Shown one piece after another: positions 1 through 12,958 of a stretch of DNA of 64,000 nucleotides (positions are counted from its first letter, which is position 1; each line of letters opens with the position of its first letter). The stretch is taken from the NCBI GenBank assembly GCA_008921705.1, contig VFFE01007640.1, positions 365,884 to 429,883 on the forward strand. Direction: 5' to 3'. This stretch comes from Burhinus oedicnemus. Lineage: Eukaryota > Chordata > Aves > Charadriiformes > Burhinidae. Position numbers and translations under genes: made by a program. Below the pieces are notes generated by a model that saw only the letters and a program-made list of their open reading frames with translations, was not told the origin of the DNA and did not search any database.

Positions 1-1420
1 AACGAGAAGTAATGTAATTATGTCAGTGCAGAGATCTCCAGAACATAGCTGTGCTGGTGCTGTGCTGCACCCTCTAATGCGCTCTTCTGCCAGGCGATAC
101 CTCGCTCAGCTCCACAGGCCCGGGAACCAGACCTCCCTCCTCTGCACGGCACCAGTAAACTCGGAAACTTCTGTACCTTACTCCGTTCTGCAGTGTTTGT
201 TACATTAATAAGTGTTACACATATGTGTATGTATATAGTACATGTGGCATATTTTATATCTGATGTTAAGAGATGTAATTATGCTAAAAAAATGTAATTT
301 ATTAATGAAGGTTCAGAAAAACCACCACCACAACACTGGTAAAATACAGATTAAAAAAAATCAGTTGAAGAAAAGCAATACTTAAAATAAAATTAGTCTG
401 GGAGACTGACAGCTGAACCAGCCCTGTGGGATGCTATGGGAAAGACTTCGGTGAGTCAAGTGACCTTCACCTGCGATTCTGGGCTCCCCAGTTTAAATGT
501 TAGGTGCTCCCTCCCCACAGAGCTTGCTATATTGACCCCCAGAGCCAGACTTGCGTCTATACTTAATGAAGACTCAAGCTAACAAATATCATGGCTGATT
601 TATATTAATTTCTGGGCTGGTTGCATTTCAGCTGAGTTACCTTTCATCTGCCTTGGCTTACACAGCTGCAGCACGTAGCCAATACATGATACCTTGTAAA
701 CTGACTACAGACACTGCAGATAGAGTTTGACTACTGTGAATACCCCAGAGTTACAAAAATTTTTTTCTGTGATAAAACGAACAGCTTTAACCTTCAGTTG
801 ATTATTTTTTGAAGTAACTTTTCTCCAGCTGTACTGTATTTATACGTGAAGTTATTCGGGAAGCTGGACATTATCTCTAGGAGGCTTTTTATTAAAGAAA
901 TGATACATTTGGCAGATTATGATACTGTTCTAGAAATGCCAGTTATTGAAAAAAATCACAGAAGGGGAAGGCCAAAGATTTGATCTGCTCTAGCTGTAGC
1001 ATACTGTTACCTATTGATGTCGGGTGATTATTGCAAATCACTTCTCAACGCTGAAGACCAAACTGTGAATGGAAACCAGATCGTCTGATATTTCAAAGAT
1101 GTGTGCGAAGCTCAGAGAAAGGATAAAACAGAAACAAATGTTAAAAAGCAGCGTAAAGCTTTTTTTTTAATAATGCATAAGGGTGGGACAGCTTGGCATA
1201 TTCAGAGGAGATTTTGGCTTTAAAAAACCTACGTGTTCTCTCTGATCCCAAGAGGATCTGCCACACTATCATTTATTTTCTGGCTAATGGGCCACGTTCC
1301 CTCGGAACATGGTTCGCATTCAGCAACAGGGCAGCTTACAGCAGATTAAACTGCCTGGTCCACCCACCCTGCTGGGCTCTTGTGCCTGAGCGGCGAGCTG
1401 GGCTGGGCGATGATCTGGCT
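1..1420. other. unassigned AT-rich DNA
   Basis: No gene, repeat or RNA is recognised. The only open frame near the left edge is about 60 codons with no recognisable domain. The last 100 bases become GC-richer with several CpGs, running into the purine tract that follows. Confidence 0.6.
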
Positions 1421-1462
1421 GGAAAGAAAAAAAAGAAAAAAAAAAAAGAAAAAAAAAGAGAA
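1421..1462. repeat. A-rich purine tract
   Basis: An almost pure A/G stretch of about 42 bases made of A runs of 3 to 12 broken by single G's. It creates lysine-rich and phenylalanine-rich chance frames on the two strands. No polyadenylation signal or retrocopy is visible to its left, so it is best read as a simple low-complexity repeat. Confidence 0.85.
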
Positions 1463-2432
1463 TTTTCTGCCCAGATCAGTTTGCAAGGCTGACTCCCTGC
1501 GCAGCTGCACAAACAGCAGGGCCAGGTCAAGGGGCTGGTGCAACGGGGTGGAAGGGGGAGTCCTCCGGCGTGCACGGCCACCCAGCCACAGATCATTGCA
1601 ACCACGGCTCAAGCTGATTTAGGGCACCGGGAATGGTGCCTTCTAGGATTAGCTGATCTGAGTGCATCGGCCAGTACTACTGCTGCTTCTGAGCCACCTG
1701 AACATTTTCAGTATTTTCCGGCAGCAGACTGAGCTGAGGGTACTGCTTCCCCCTGATTACCGCCAACCTACTTTAGACATGGCTGACACTCTCAATTGCT
1801 GCCGTGTGTTTCCCCCACCGTATCTTCCCTGCCTCTTCACAGAAGGGCTGGGCTGACTGTGAGATGGTTTATTTTTGGCTGAAAAAGTGTGATTCTCTGT
1901 ATCCGCTGTTTCTGAGTGGAGGCAATGAGATGCCCTCCCTTACCTAGAATTTCATTAGTGGTTTGAGTGAAGGTAGACAAGAAGAAAGGAAGGAGGGGCA
2001 CACATTGGCCTTTAATCCTGTCCGTAATGACTATTATCAGTACTGCTGCCAATTCGTGACCCAAGATGTAACGGGAATTCCCTCTGAGGCTGGGAACACG
2101 TCAAAGTTAACTACTTTGTGAAATGTGGGAAAAATACACCTCTCTGAATGGTGTCAACAGCAAGGTTCACCCTACAAACAACGAGTGGCCATACCGTGGC
2201 TGCTTACGAGCAGCTGACTGGTCACCAGTCCACCATACTGGCCTTGACGGGGCAGGGCCGTGCTGACAGTGCAGCCACCAGCAGCAGGAGGAAGCAAGGC
2301 AGCATCTGCTGCTGGCACTGGCATCCCACTGGAAATAACTGCACACCCAACCCAGCTCCTTTGCACAATGGAATGATAGGATCCATGGGTGCTTCTCTCA
2401 TGTCACATCTGTTAAGCATCACTGCCCTTTCA
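1463..2432. other. unassigned DNA, locally CpG-enriched at 1.5-1.65 kb
   Basis: No coding or repeat identity is recognised. Bases 1380-1640 hold roughly ten CpGs, more than the surrounding sequence, with short open frames on both strands that resemble no family I know. Confidence 0.5.
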
Positions 2433-2506
2433 TTCTTCCTTTCTTTCTCTCTTCCTTCCTCCCCTCCTTCCTCCTTTCCTTTCTCCCTCCCTCCCTCCTT
2501 CCCCCT
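2433..2506 (+). repeat. polypyrimidine (CT/CCTT) tract
   Basis: About 74 bases of almost pure C and T arranged as imperfect TTCC, TTTC and CCCT units. It is a degenerate microsatellite. It is immediately followed by AG at 2507-2508, so tract plus TAG resembles a vertebrate 3' splice site. The frame after it is open for only 18 codons (2509-2562, TGA at 2563-2565). Simple repeat is the safer reading. Confidence 0.85.
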
Positions 2507-2508
2507 AG

Positions 2509-3537
2509 ATCATGCCGTGTGTGTCCTACGACCCTTGGCCCCGTGAAATTTGGCAGCCACCCTGATTTAGACCAGTCATCAGTGATTTGAGCATACAGTT
2601 GGTCTCAACAGAAGGCAGATCAAAATGAATTTAAAATTAGAAGTGTGCTGTTTCTCTTGGATAATAGCTAGACTTTCTAATGGAATTGGCCTTTCCCCCC
2701 CAGATGAAGTGTCTTTGATCTTAACATTGAAAAACTGTAATTTCTAGGGGTTTACTGCATGAATATCTGGAAAATTCAAGAATCTATCTACTCATAAAAA
2801 TTACTGTAACACTGCATAAAGATTAGGTTAACTATTTCTTGGTGTTAGCAATAAAGTTACACTGGAAAATTTCCAGACAAGAAAAGATCTAAAATGAAAT
2901 ATTCTGAATAATAATACTCTGAATCTAGCTGTTGAGCTGGAATGTAAACTAGGAGGGGATGTGTCTGAATCTGGTTTTGTGAGTTTTTATTCATACAAAG
3001 GACTATGTTTAAAAAATGCAGGAGATACCATCAGTTACCTGGCACTGGGAGAGTAGCACTGTAGCTTACTGTGGAAGCCAGCTCACTTTGCTTTTGGTTA
3101 AACTGTTACTGTTCACAAAACATGAATCTAATTTTTAAGGCTGTTAATATTAGCTGCTGCAAACAAGCAGCAGGTTCTGCATGCTCTGTCAAGGGCCCGA
3201 TTTCTAAGAATAATAAGTTTCAACTTGGTACAAAATGTGAAATTGTAAGCATGCCAGAGAGATATGGAATGCCATAGATAATTCAGTCAAAATTAGGTTC
3301 AGTGGCAAAATCTAAAGCAATTAAAGTTATACTCAGTCTCCGGGAACCATACAGTCTCACGGATTTGGAGAACATGAATAGTCATCATTTGTTTCTCAGA
3401 AAGGTTTCATCTCTTTTAGAAATGAAAGCATGAAACCCACTAATGTTATTGTATGTCACTAACAGAATTTTCAAAATCGTTGAGAAAAGGAAGCCAATAC
3501 TATAAAGTGATGGTGATTGTTTTGAAGGCCGAAGGTC
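2509..3537. other. unassigned AT-rich DNA
   Basis: Nothing recognised. The longest + frame (3071-3277, 68 codons) has no recognisable motif. The sequence gives no sign of an internal retroviral region just before the LTR, which supports that LTR being solo. Confidence 0.55.
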
Positions 3538-3746
3538 TGTCCAGGTTTCAGCTGGGAACGAGTTAATTGTCTTTCTAGTGATTGCCGTGAAAGGAATGTC
3601 AACAATGCATATGGTTTTAGTTGTTGCTAAGCAATGTTTATACTTTTCAAGGACTCTTTTCCACTTCCTGTAGAAGCTGAGAAGGAGCCTAGGCAGAACA
3701 ATGGAATGGCCAATAGAATATTCCATACCATAGACGCCATGCTCGG

Positions 3747-3754
3747 TATATAAA
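3747..3754 (+). promoter_or_regulatory. TATA box of the LTR promoter
   Basis: TATATAAA lies about 210 bases inside the LTR, preceded by a stretch with GCTCGG and followed by a G-rich segment. In retroviral LTRs such a box marks the U3 promoter, with transcription expected to start roughly 25-30 bases downstream. Whether it is active cannot be seen from sequence. Confidence 0.7.
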
Positions 3755-3884
3755 TGGAGATTGGCCGGGGGGCAGGAATCCATGATCACTACTCGGGAGG
3801 GTGCCAATTCAGCGGGCAGTGAGAGTGACTTGTATCATTATCATTGTTATTATTAATGCTATTTCCCTTTTCTGTTATTGTTCT

Positions 3885-3890
3885 ATTAAA
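3885..3890 (+). terminator. polyadenylation signal of the LTR
   Basis: ATTAAA lies 138 bases after the TATA box and is followed by a T/C-rich stretch. This matches the R-region polyadenylation signal expected in an LTR. Confidence 0.6.
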
Positions 3891-4030
3891 CTGTCTTTAC
3901 CTCAACCCACAAGGTTTTTTTCCCCTTTCCCCTCCTGTTCTCCCTCTTCCCCCTGCCCTTCTGGGGGAAGGAGGACAACTGTGCGAGCGGCTGCATGGTG
4001 CTAGCTGCCAGCTGGGGTTAAACCATGACA

Positions 4031-7000
4031 GGGTCAAATAAGGAAGAGCATCTTCTTGTTCTGCTAGCATGAACGCGAATCAGAAGAAATGCAAAGATAA
4101 CATGCCTGCAAAGCCTGAGACTTAAAAGAATGTAAATGATCCCTTAAAAACATAATACAGTAAATTGCTAAACTGTAAAGCAACTAAAATAACATATATG
4201 AAAAATATATAGATATGCAATAAAATATTTATGAAACTGGTGGCTATGAATGTAACAATATGTCCTAATCCTTCTTGTCAGCAACCGATGTTACGGAGAA
4301 TCACAACTCACTGTTAAGGATGGGTCTGACCGACTTTTCAGAGACATAGTTCAAAGGGGGACTTGTTGCATCTGCAGATGGAAAACTCAGCATGAACAAA
4401 AGCCTCTGGGCAAAACGCTCCTTTTATTACCTTAACACTATTATAATACAATCTTAAGCTATTTGCAGTAAATGAATGATTCTAACAGTTAACTTAGGAG
4501 GAAGCATTTGTTTAAAACCGTGCTGAGTCCTAGTACAGCTTAAGACACTGCAGTAAGAAGAGAAAACCTACAGTACTGCAGAAATTGCCATCAGGAATTT
4601 GGTGCAGGAGAAAGGGCAGGACCACATCAGGCTCTTCTTACTACGTTATCTGAGTTTTTATTTGTGCTTACAAGCCAGAATTTCAAAAGCTCCAAGCAAA
4701 GAGTAACTCCATAACAAAGGCGATCCCAAAGTGTGATCTGTACCATGTGCACCTACTCAACAGCTTGGTTTGCCCCGTTACGTATTTGGTTCTTGGTCCC
4801 TGACCCCAGACCCACACTACACCCGTGCCGCTGGGCTCGCTGGCTCCATTTCAGATGAACCCATCTGGTACATTCAAAATGATATCGCTGAGAACTGCTT
4901 ATTGCGCTTAGCAATCACATGAACTTCAGGACGGAAAATGCTAGCAGCAGGTGGAGAAAGAGCATAAAGCTTTGCAAAAGTGCTTAGCTCTCCCAAAAAT
5001 GTCTGACAGAAGAAAGAAAAGAGGTTTGCACAGTCAAATGACTAAAAGAGGGAAAGAATCAACATCCAGCCCTATATTTATTTTATTTGTGATTTTTCCC
5101 TGACGCAAGAAGTTCCCAGGCTTATAAATTGATGTTGAGAAATGAAACAAACGGACAAATAAATAAATACATGTTGCTAGATGCTCTAGGCTTGATATGA
5201 CGAGCTGCTTTGCACCTTCAGAGCTCAGTGAAGTCTTGAGGAACTGAAGCTCTCACACTGAAGGGGAGTGAATGCCTAGCAAGATCAGACTGTTGGGAAT
5301 GCCTCCAGGGAGCATACGCTTCGAGACCAAGAAGTAAACCCTCATAATCTCTCTTTTTATTCCCAGCTCCCATTTTGTTTAAGGGACTAGGCGGGTTCAA
5401 AAAACCTTACTCACTTCCGTAGTACTATATAAAAATAAGGCCAATGAATAATGGAACTGCTCACCCAGCTCTGCAAGACTGTGATGGATAGCACATATCC
5501 ATTTAGGAGATGTGAGCTGTCGAAGAAACAGACACAAGGAAAAACATAATAAAAAGACAGATCACCTTTGAAATACACCTGCTAGCTTTGCCTGCAGATA
5601 AAGTAGAAAAATAAGGACTATTTCCCCCTTGTCTGTAAAAGTGATGAGGCATCAGGAGTATTTTGTTTCACTTGTAAAACTTTTCAGGTTGTTCTCCCAG
5701 CTGCCATGCTGGGAGAGACAGAAATGGGTTTCGGCTGTAATGTTCACACTAACGTAATGAGCGTGCAACTGAAGCTCCTCCACCCCTGGTCTAGATCTCT
5801 TGCTCTGCAGAGGAGCAATTCTCATGGACTTCAGTGGAGATTACTCATCCTCTTGTATGTCTCTTCTACAAACAGATCTTTTTCCAAACGCTCCCACAAT
5901 TCAGACCAGGTTTTCAAAAGTCTGCAGCACCTGGCAGCTCTCCCTGTACAACGTGTGGCTGGGTAGAAAGCCACGTTAGAGAAGCTGAAGCTGCTTTTAC
6001 AGGCTCCAGTTGCAGGTCTTGAGGTCATCTGAACATCAGGCCCTGCTTCTACATATTTCCAATTGTAAAATAAACCATACATCCCATGAAGAGGCCAGAA
6101 TAAAGTTTGTATATCAGGTCAATCCCATTAAAATCCCATCAGTTCTTGGGTGGCTCATTGCATAGACATGTTTTTATCCTCCATGAGCCTGACTATTTAT
6201 TACTCCTTTAAAGCATGCTTCACAATGGGACTTCCAGCATTATTTTCAATGTGTTCAGGATGCAACTCAGTGTCTCTACGACAAGATGAATAAAATCTTA
6301 AAGCCTGTTGTGCCGTTTAAAAGAACAGTCTGTGTGTCAATGAATAATGCAGCATTTGGTTTGTAGGTAAAAGAATGCAGCTAGAAACAATTTTTTTTCT
6401 TTTACTTCAGCTAAAGATTTTCCAAGATACAATAATCTGTCTCCTCACTGCAGCAAGATACTATTTTGATAGAATTAATTTTAAATAAGCTCCCAGCCTT
6501 TCATAGTTCAGTGCACTAATTACTTCCACACAACACAAACGCAAGATGACGCTTCTTATACACAGGGTGGTCGGGATGCTAGAGCCAGGGAAACACGGAG
6601 AGCAGAGCTAAGACACAGTGTATAATTTCTTTGTCTTCTTTTACACGCAGAGGTACAAAAGCACATTCAGGCTAAATGCTGAAAAGCTAGATAAGGCTAT
6701 AAACCTGGAGGAAAGAGATACAGATAACTAAGGGTCTTTTTTTCTTTTAATGTTAGAGCACAGAAGAAATGCATAGCTGCTTCATATTGTTAGCCAAGAA
6801 TGTCCTTAAAAGCTCACAGAGGGCCAACACAGCTAGAATCATCTGAGATATATTCGAGTCATCTGTTTTATGATTAACAACAAAAAGAATCAAGACAATA
6901 TTTAAAGTTTGGGTTTGTTTTTTTTTTATTTAAATATTAATACAGCACAAAATTTTTCAAATATATCCTTTGTTCATTAGATAAGATAAATTATCTAAGA

Positions 7001-7645
7001 TATCTTCCCAACTTAACTTGCTACAATTCAATATAAGATTCTGAAAAATTATTATTTAAATCAATTCCAACTCTGTGCAAGCCATAGGCTGCAAACTACA
7101 GAATGAGGGCAAAACCATTTTAAAAGATTTTAAAAATCATTTTCTGTGCAAAAAGCGGGATTGGACCCTATATACACCCATGGTTTTCTTCAACTTTACT
7201 TCCCCCCTAGCCTTAGGGAAGAGAACAGCTGAGAAGGAGGGCTGCATCCCAGTCAGAAAGCTCTCAAATCATAGTGCTAAGATTTAAACGCTGCAGTGCT
7301 CTGTATGTTAACTATGTTGGAAATGTTAGTTGGCAGATCCTCTACAAGCCCTTATTAACTCCTTATGTTAATTTCAACATTTTGCCTGCTAAGCATCTAT
7401 AAATCAATTCCCAAACCCCTTCCTGTGCTCATGTAATAGTGCTATTTAATAGATTACCATGCTTAGTATACATACCAACTACTCAGAGGGAGTATTAAAT
7501 CAGCTAGCTTGATCTCTAGTCTGAATTTAGATTAATCTGCTAGCGCTTTCCCTGCAATGCCCTTCTCTGCCAGTTTAAAGGGTTTTTCTTCTCTTGGGAA
7601 ATCCTGGCTCGGGAGAGACCTCATCTAGATTTAGCTGTCTAAAAG
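4031..7645. other. unassigned DNA
   Basis: No repeats or genes are recognised over 3.6 kb. Frames of 60-86 codons on both strands (for example 5706-5966 +, 5831-6082 -) overlap each other and carry no recognisable domain. A run of T interrupted by single bases occurs near 6918-6930. Confidence 0.55.
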
Positions 7646-7675
7646 TTAGGACTCTAATTGCAGCTAGAGTCCTAA
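7646..7675. repeat. perfect 11-bp inverted repeat (hairpin)
   Basis: TTAGGACTCTA (7646-7656) and TAGAGTCCTAA (7665-7675) are exact reverse complements around an 8-base spacer. Outside the stem two bases mismatch and then three more pair. The stem is too short for a microRNA precursor and it is not followed by a T run. Confidence 0.85.
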
Positions 7676-9477
7676 GCTTTTTCTATAGTCAGTAGAAAGA
7701 CAGGCTTCCTTGGTGGTAACCGGTTTTGGATAGGTTTAATCATCCTTTGGAAGCAGTTTTCCCTCTGCACCGGCTTTTGAGGGAATCGTTAATTGTGGAC
7801 TATGCGCTCCCAATGTTGAAGGCAAAAGTCAAGTCGGCTGAATCTGGGTCATTGGCTCCATAATCAAGTATAAACTCACTGTAATTACTTAACAGAAAGA
7901 GAACCATTAGGACCAAGATTTATAGTGATAGTCAGCAGGCAGCTTTGCAGAGGGGTGGGAGAGAAGATAAAATGCCTCCAGGTGGTGGTGGGAGAGAAGG
8001 CAGGGCCTGTTCTCTAGCTGTATGAATTTTGCAAAACTGAAACTTTTAGTAAAAGAATGAGAAATACAAAGAAGGAAGATCCCCAAAATAGCTGGTGAAT
8101 AGGGTACTGAGTCAGAGTGCTGTAGACCAGTGTTTAGAGCCTGCTCTGCTTGACTTGCACCAACCACAGAGAAATTTCTACCTTAATGACATATGCTTTT
8201 CTCTTTGTCTGGGACTGGAAATTTCATCTTGGACTTGCAAAACCTTTTCTTTTCTAATAGGTATATTGCATTTCCAAGAAAACTTTTCAAAATTGCTACA
8301 GTCCTGACAAGTTCTCGTGAGGATACTCCTCTATCCTCTATATGTGAGTTAATCCAAACCACAGACTCACACTGAGCTCCTGCTGAGCTGTTTCACCCTG
8401 AAAATCTTAGCTGGTCAACCAAATAGTGGGATGCACACTTCACCTCTTTAAAGTGGGAAGACAGGGAAGTTCCTCAGCAGAGAAACACGCGACCGTAGAT
8501 TCCCTACAGGCTTTCCTGCTCCCTGCTTGTTCTGAGCTAAATGCTATTAACACTCTCTCATGCTAAATAAATAAAACTTTGGGACTTTACACATAAGGCT
8601 GTCCTGGCCTGAAGCATCTTTCACAATTTTGGTATTAGACTCTAAGCAAATATCCGTACACCAAGGCACGCTCTCAAAGATGACCCAAAGGAGTATTTCG
8701 CATGGACTAGTGCAAAGCCTAAATCTGCTGCTGTCTCACAGCTGAAAATTGCCCAGCAATGCACGTGCACATCTGACTGGTGGGAAGATTATCACACAAA
8801 CAATCCCAAGTCCGCGGATGATGGAAATGCTTTTAATATTCCTGAAAGATACGCACATTGATTTTCACACAGTCACTTTTAGTTGGTGCGTTTGAGTAGT
8901 TACCTATGTAAGTATGTGGGAGGAAAAACATTAGCGGCTGCTAGGAAAGTAACCTCATAAACAAATAGGTAAAAGCAAAATGGAAATGCTGCCTTTATTT
9001 ATCTTCTGTTAATCAGTGTCGACACCACAGAGCCATTTATGCAAAGCTTTTCAGCTTCATCCCTTTCAGGACGTAGTCCTTAAGCTTTAGGTGATTCAAC
9101 AAAATAAAAATGGTTTATGCAAATATCTTGACTTCTTCCATGCTCTCCACTATAAATTAACAAACAGTATGTTTTTAAAAAGGGTAAAGGCATAATTTCA
9201 AATTCTTTTGATCTTTGGAGAAATATCAAAGCCTTCCTTATTATATTAATCTATATAATTGTGTTGCAAATGACAAAACAAGGTGCCTGGATGACGTTTC
9301 CTTGTTATTTCTAGAATTGTATGCTCTGCAAAAATATTTTAGTGGGAAACTGCAAAATTTCAGGTCTTCATTCTGTTCACATACAAGTGTCAGAGTTCCC
9401 TAGGAGCAAGAATTCTGGATGTCACTAAACTAAACTGAACAGTGCCACCCCTCCGCTGGGGCTAAGAGTCAGTGCTC
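7676..9477. other. unassigned DNA
   Basis: Nothing recognised. Small chance frames only, the longest being 86 codons on the - strand at 7907-8167. Confidence 0.55.
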
Positions 9478-9580
9478 TATAGACTCTAGTATAGACTTTA
9501 GTCTAGAGTAACTGTATATATACTCTATATACTCTCTATATACGTAGAGTACATATATACATAGAGTATATATACACACA
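9478..9580. repeat. TA-rich palindromic repeat
   Basis: A cluster of TATATA, ACTCTA and TAGAGT words. Two perfect 15-base arms, 9514-9528 and 9561-9575, are reverse complements around a 32-base spacer that itself contains smaller inverted TACTCT/AGAGTA pairs. A separate smaller pair (ACTCTAG/CTAGAGT) precedes it. This looks like a decayed TA microsatellite able to form a hairpin or cruciform. Confidence 0.85.
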
Positions 9581-12500
9581 CCGAACATTTTTGACCTGCA
9601 GCCTAGCCCAGGGGCCCTGCCAACTCCAGATTTAATACCTCATTGCTACTAGCTCTGGGAACTACGGGAAGTACTTTTAAATTGCTGTTAACAATTACAC
9701 AGCATACATTATGCTATGGAATAACGAGGAAAAAATTAAGGCTTTCAGTGAAGTGGTTCTGCTGCCTCCAGTTTCCCTTGCCATCACAAAAGAGAATTAA
9801 AAATCACAACGTCCATTTCAAAGCACAGATAACTGGAACTTCTGAGTTTCTCCCAAAATTGCAATGTAAAAGCCTGCAGAGGTCTCAGTTAAGAACCCAG
9901 GTAGGGACTGTATATATTAAATAGACATATATAAGAAAATAAACAGGTTGTCAGAATGCCTTCAAAGCAGAAAAATCAGTAGTCTAAAACCCCACAAATA
10001 ACTGAAATTCTCACTCCATAAATCTTGAATTAGGTTCAACCATGGTGAATTGCATTGCCTTCTGGCACTAAGCCCTGCTAATTACTTCAATCCTCACTCA
10101 GGGAGTGGTGAGACTTAATATTACCATCAAAGTACATCCAGTCAGTCCTGCATCAGCCATACAGAAGCCACAACTAAATTAGACCTTGAAACCAGGCTCT
10201 TTGTTCCCTTTTATACTGCTGGAGTCCTTGTCAGCTTAAATTACATGTGAATCAACACAAAGTCTTAAAGACGTAGCCGCCAGTAAAACCTTTTCAGCAT
10301 GAGAGGGATTAATCACAGATAGTAATTAACATTCTAAGAATTAAATGCAACTATAAAATTATATAAATTCTAATAAACAAACTCATTAGTACTTATTTTC
10401 TTTCTTTTATAAAAATTAATCAAGGGTCATAACACTGGAGGTGACAGGATTCCTGTGATTACAACTCCACTATGCAGTTAACTTACTGTGACATTTATTT
10501 CCCCCTTCCTATAGACGGCCATAAGGCCCTTAAGGAAGAATGGGCAACGTCTAATGATTTCCTTTAACGTCAGAGTGATATTCAAGACTCAGCAAAATCT
10601 ACATGAAATGAAACTCAGCATTACAGTGAAATCCCAAATTCTGAACTTTTTTTGAACTTTTGCAAAAAAAAAACACCAACCCAACAATCTTGTCTGTCCT
10701 CTTTGAAATACGTAACGCAATCAACACTTGGTTACGCCTAGGCATATTATCTGTACTAGGAGTGGAGATGCACCCAGTGCAGTTTCAGTCCTCTGCCTTT
10801 ATGACCTATGAAGTGCAATACCTAAGCTGTTTCCAAGGAAGTTAGCTCAGTCCTGGACATATACAGGTGGCTCAGGTACGGTGCCACATAGAAAAAGCAA
10901 AATAGCTTCCAGGGCCAACCTGGATACATCTATGCAGCACTGACCTGCCTTGGCACCATCTGGACTGCCTGCTCAGGTCAGTGCTAGCTCAGAGCTCTCT
11001 GTGCCCAACAGTCAGCAAGGTCACAGACCTTTCTTTTCTCCATTACCTCCTCCTGGCTGGTTCTGATAGCCTATTTTGTCGATGTTTTGCCTGAGCTATG
11101 ATTTTGCTTTCTTTCAGATGATTCTGTCCTCCCAGCTGGGCAGGAGGTACTACTTTCTTCCATTAATCTTAAATTAGGTGGTTAAGTGGGATACATTCTC
11201 TACGTGAAACTCATAATGTTCTGCCCACTGAGTAATATTCCTACTGTAGTGGCACCTGGAGCCTACCAGAAAGAAAGGAAGACAGTAGAGAAGTAGTTCC
11301 TGGTGCAGGGAGCCCACGCTGTGGTATCAGATAAATGATACGGAATTTACTCCTGGCTGAGGGCTAAATAGCACTTCAAATCTTTTTCAGAGACCACATG
11401 TAGAGCTTCTGGGCATGATGCTGTCCCAATACAGCCAAACACTGATTCACTCACCAGCAGCTTAAACAAGTGTACAGCAGCATATACAGAAGCATACAGA
11501 CATGCCCTAACACCCATATTAACATTCCTTCCCTGCAATCTAGTGACAAAGTGAATGAGATAAGTAACCAGTGAGGGAAAAAAAAGTCTCCGTTTGAATG
11601 ACAGTGAGGCATGGTCTTTTCTTCCTGAAACCACTGGCTATACTGAAAGCCTAGTTTGACATGGTCTTGCCATTTGTACTTGTAATGCCTGAAGCAAGAA
11701 TTGGATTGAAAAATGTCTATTTTTATCTTTCAGAGTATTTGGGAACCTATCTCCATTTGCTAACCTGACCAGACTTGAGCCCTTTTTCTGGCCCCCTGGG
11801 GATCCCTCTTAACACGGAAAATTCCCCAACTATTTCCCTGATTGATAATACATGGGAAGAGAGTTGCAGTTGGTAACTGAGCTAGCAGAGATGGAGGAAA
11901 ATTGCCTTCTTTAAGACAAAAGAAGATGATTCCTGGGGCTGCAGCCAGGCAAACTAAAGCCCTGAGCCATATATGCTGTGGTTTATCAAATATCTGGATA
12001 ACGAACAGAAGAAATACAAATAATCAAAGAGAGAGAGAAGTAGGAGAAGAAAGAGAAGGTAGAAACATGTAACAAGAGCCAGCTTCAAAGCCTTGACCTC
12101 TTTCATAAGGCTGTTCTTTCAGTCTGTTTCTCTCCATCCCCTGCTGTCTTCCCTGGCAGTGGCAGAAACAGGGAACCAGGCTTCTGGATTTCCATCCTAG
12201 TTCTTCCTCTTCCCCGCCATGACAGAAGCACCTCAAATCTAGCCAAGCTTCACCCTCCACTCCTAGGGCTACAGAGTTCAGTTTTGTCAAACTGTAGAAA
12301 GCGTAATTGCATATTATGCTTAATTTCATCAAACCACTAGTTGAGGCTGAAAGGAATAATTACACTTTTCCTTACTTCTGTAGATCCCTGCCCCTGCCCA
12401 TCCAGGCCTTGTTTTTAATACAGCGGTCACGCAGCTTCAGGGTGAGGCAGTTTAATTCATCAAGCTGACTGAAAACAAACCTATCAAACTAAACAAATAC

Positions 12501-12958
12501 CTGTTTTCCATGAATCAGTATCATGATGTGCCTTCCTATGGAGCCGAGTTCAATGTTTAAGACCTTGTCATGGTCAGTCACAGACCAAAGAGCAGTTCAA
12601 ATGACCAGCCACTGGGGTTCTCACTCTGTTCTCCACAAGTAGATACCTAGATCCATTTGAGATCTAGGGTAATCTGGCTGACTCGTAGGTGCCACATAGG
12701 TCTCTCATAAGGCTTACAAGAGATCCACCGTCTTCGCACAGGTCATGAACATGCTAGAGCAACACAGATTATACTGAGCATTCGTGTATGTGCAACTGAA
12801 CCAAGCCTTAGGTGTTTTCTTCAGAGGTGGACAGCATTGCCAGACAAGTTCTCCATCAACAACAGGAGCTTAGAAACCTACAGTGCATGAAGACTCCTAA
12901 TTGTCCACAGGCCTGTGAACCCCATACATGAATCCAGGCATTCATGTGGAACTGAAAC
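9581..12958. other. unassigned DNA
   Basis: No gene or interspersed repeat recognised. Open frames reach 102 codons (12024-12332, -) without any domain. Confidence 0.55.

Larger units (their letters stand above)
3538..4030 (+). mobile_element. solo LTR of an avian endogenous retrovirus (probably ERVL-like)
   Basis: A 493-bp element that begins TGTCCAGGTTTCAGCTGGGA and ends with AAACCATGACA, giving the TG...CA termini of an LTR. The last bases read in reverse (TGTCATGGTTTAACCCCAGC) form an imperfect inverted match to the start. Inside, in the expected order, are a TATA box (3747-3754), an ATTAAA polyadenylation signal (3885-3890) and a C/T-rich 3' part. The flanking pentamers are AGGTC on the left and GGGTC on the right, a 5-bp target duplication with one mismatch, as expected for class III (ERVL) insertions. 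No primer-binding site, gag or pol follows and no second LTR is seen, so it is a solo LTR left by recombination. I recognise the start and end as a common bird LTR type; the class assignment rests on the 5-bp duplication and is less certain. Confidence 0.88.

Noticed and set aside
3385..3807. 140-codon - strand open frame, the longest not attributable to CR1 apart from lesion-free CR1 segments
   Set aside because: It runs antisense through the first half of the LTR into flanking DNA and has no recognisable domain; it is a chance frame.
7641..7680. Hairpin considered as a microRNA precursor or terminator
   Set aside because: The stem is only 11 paired bases plus a few, well short of a pre-miRNA, and terminator logic does not apply in this nuclear context.
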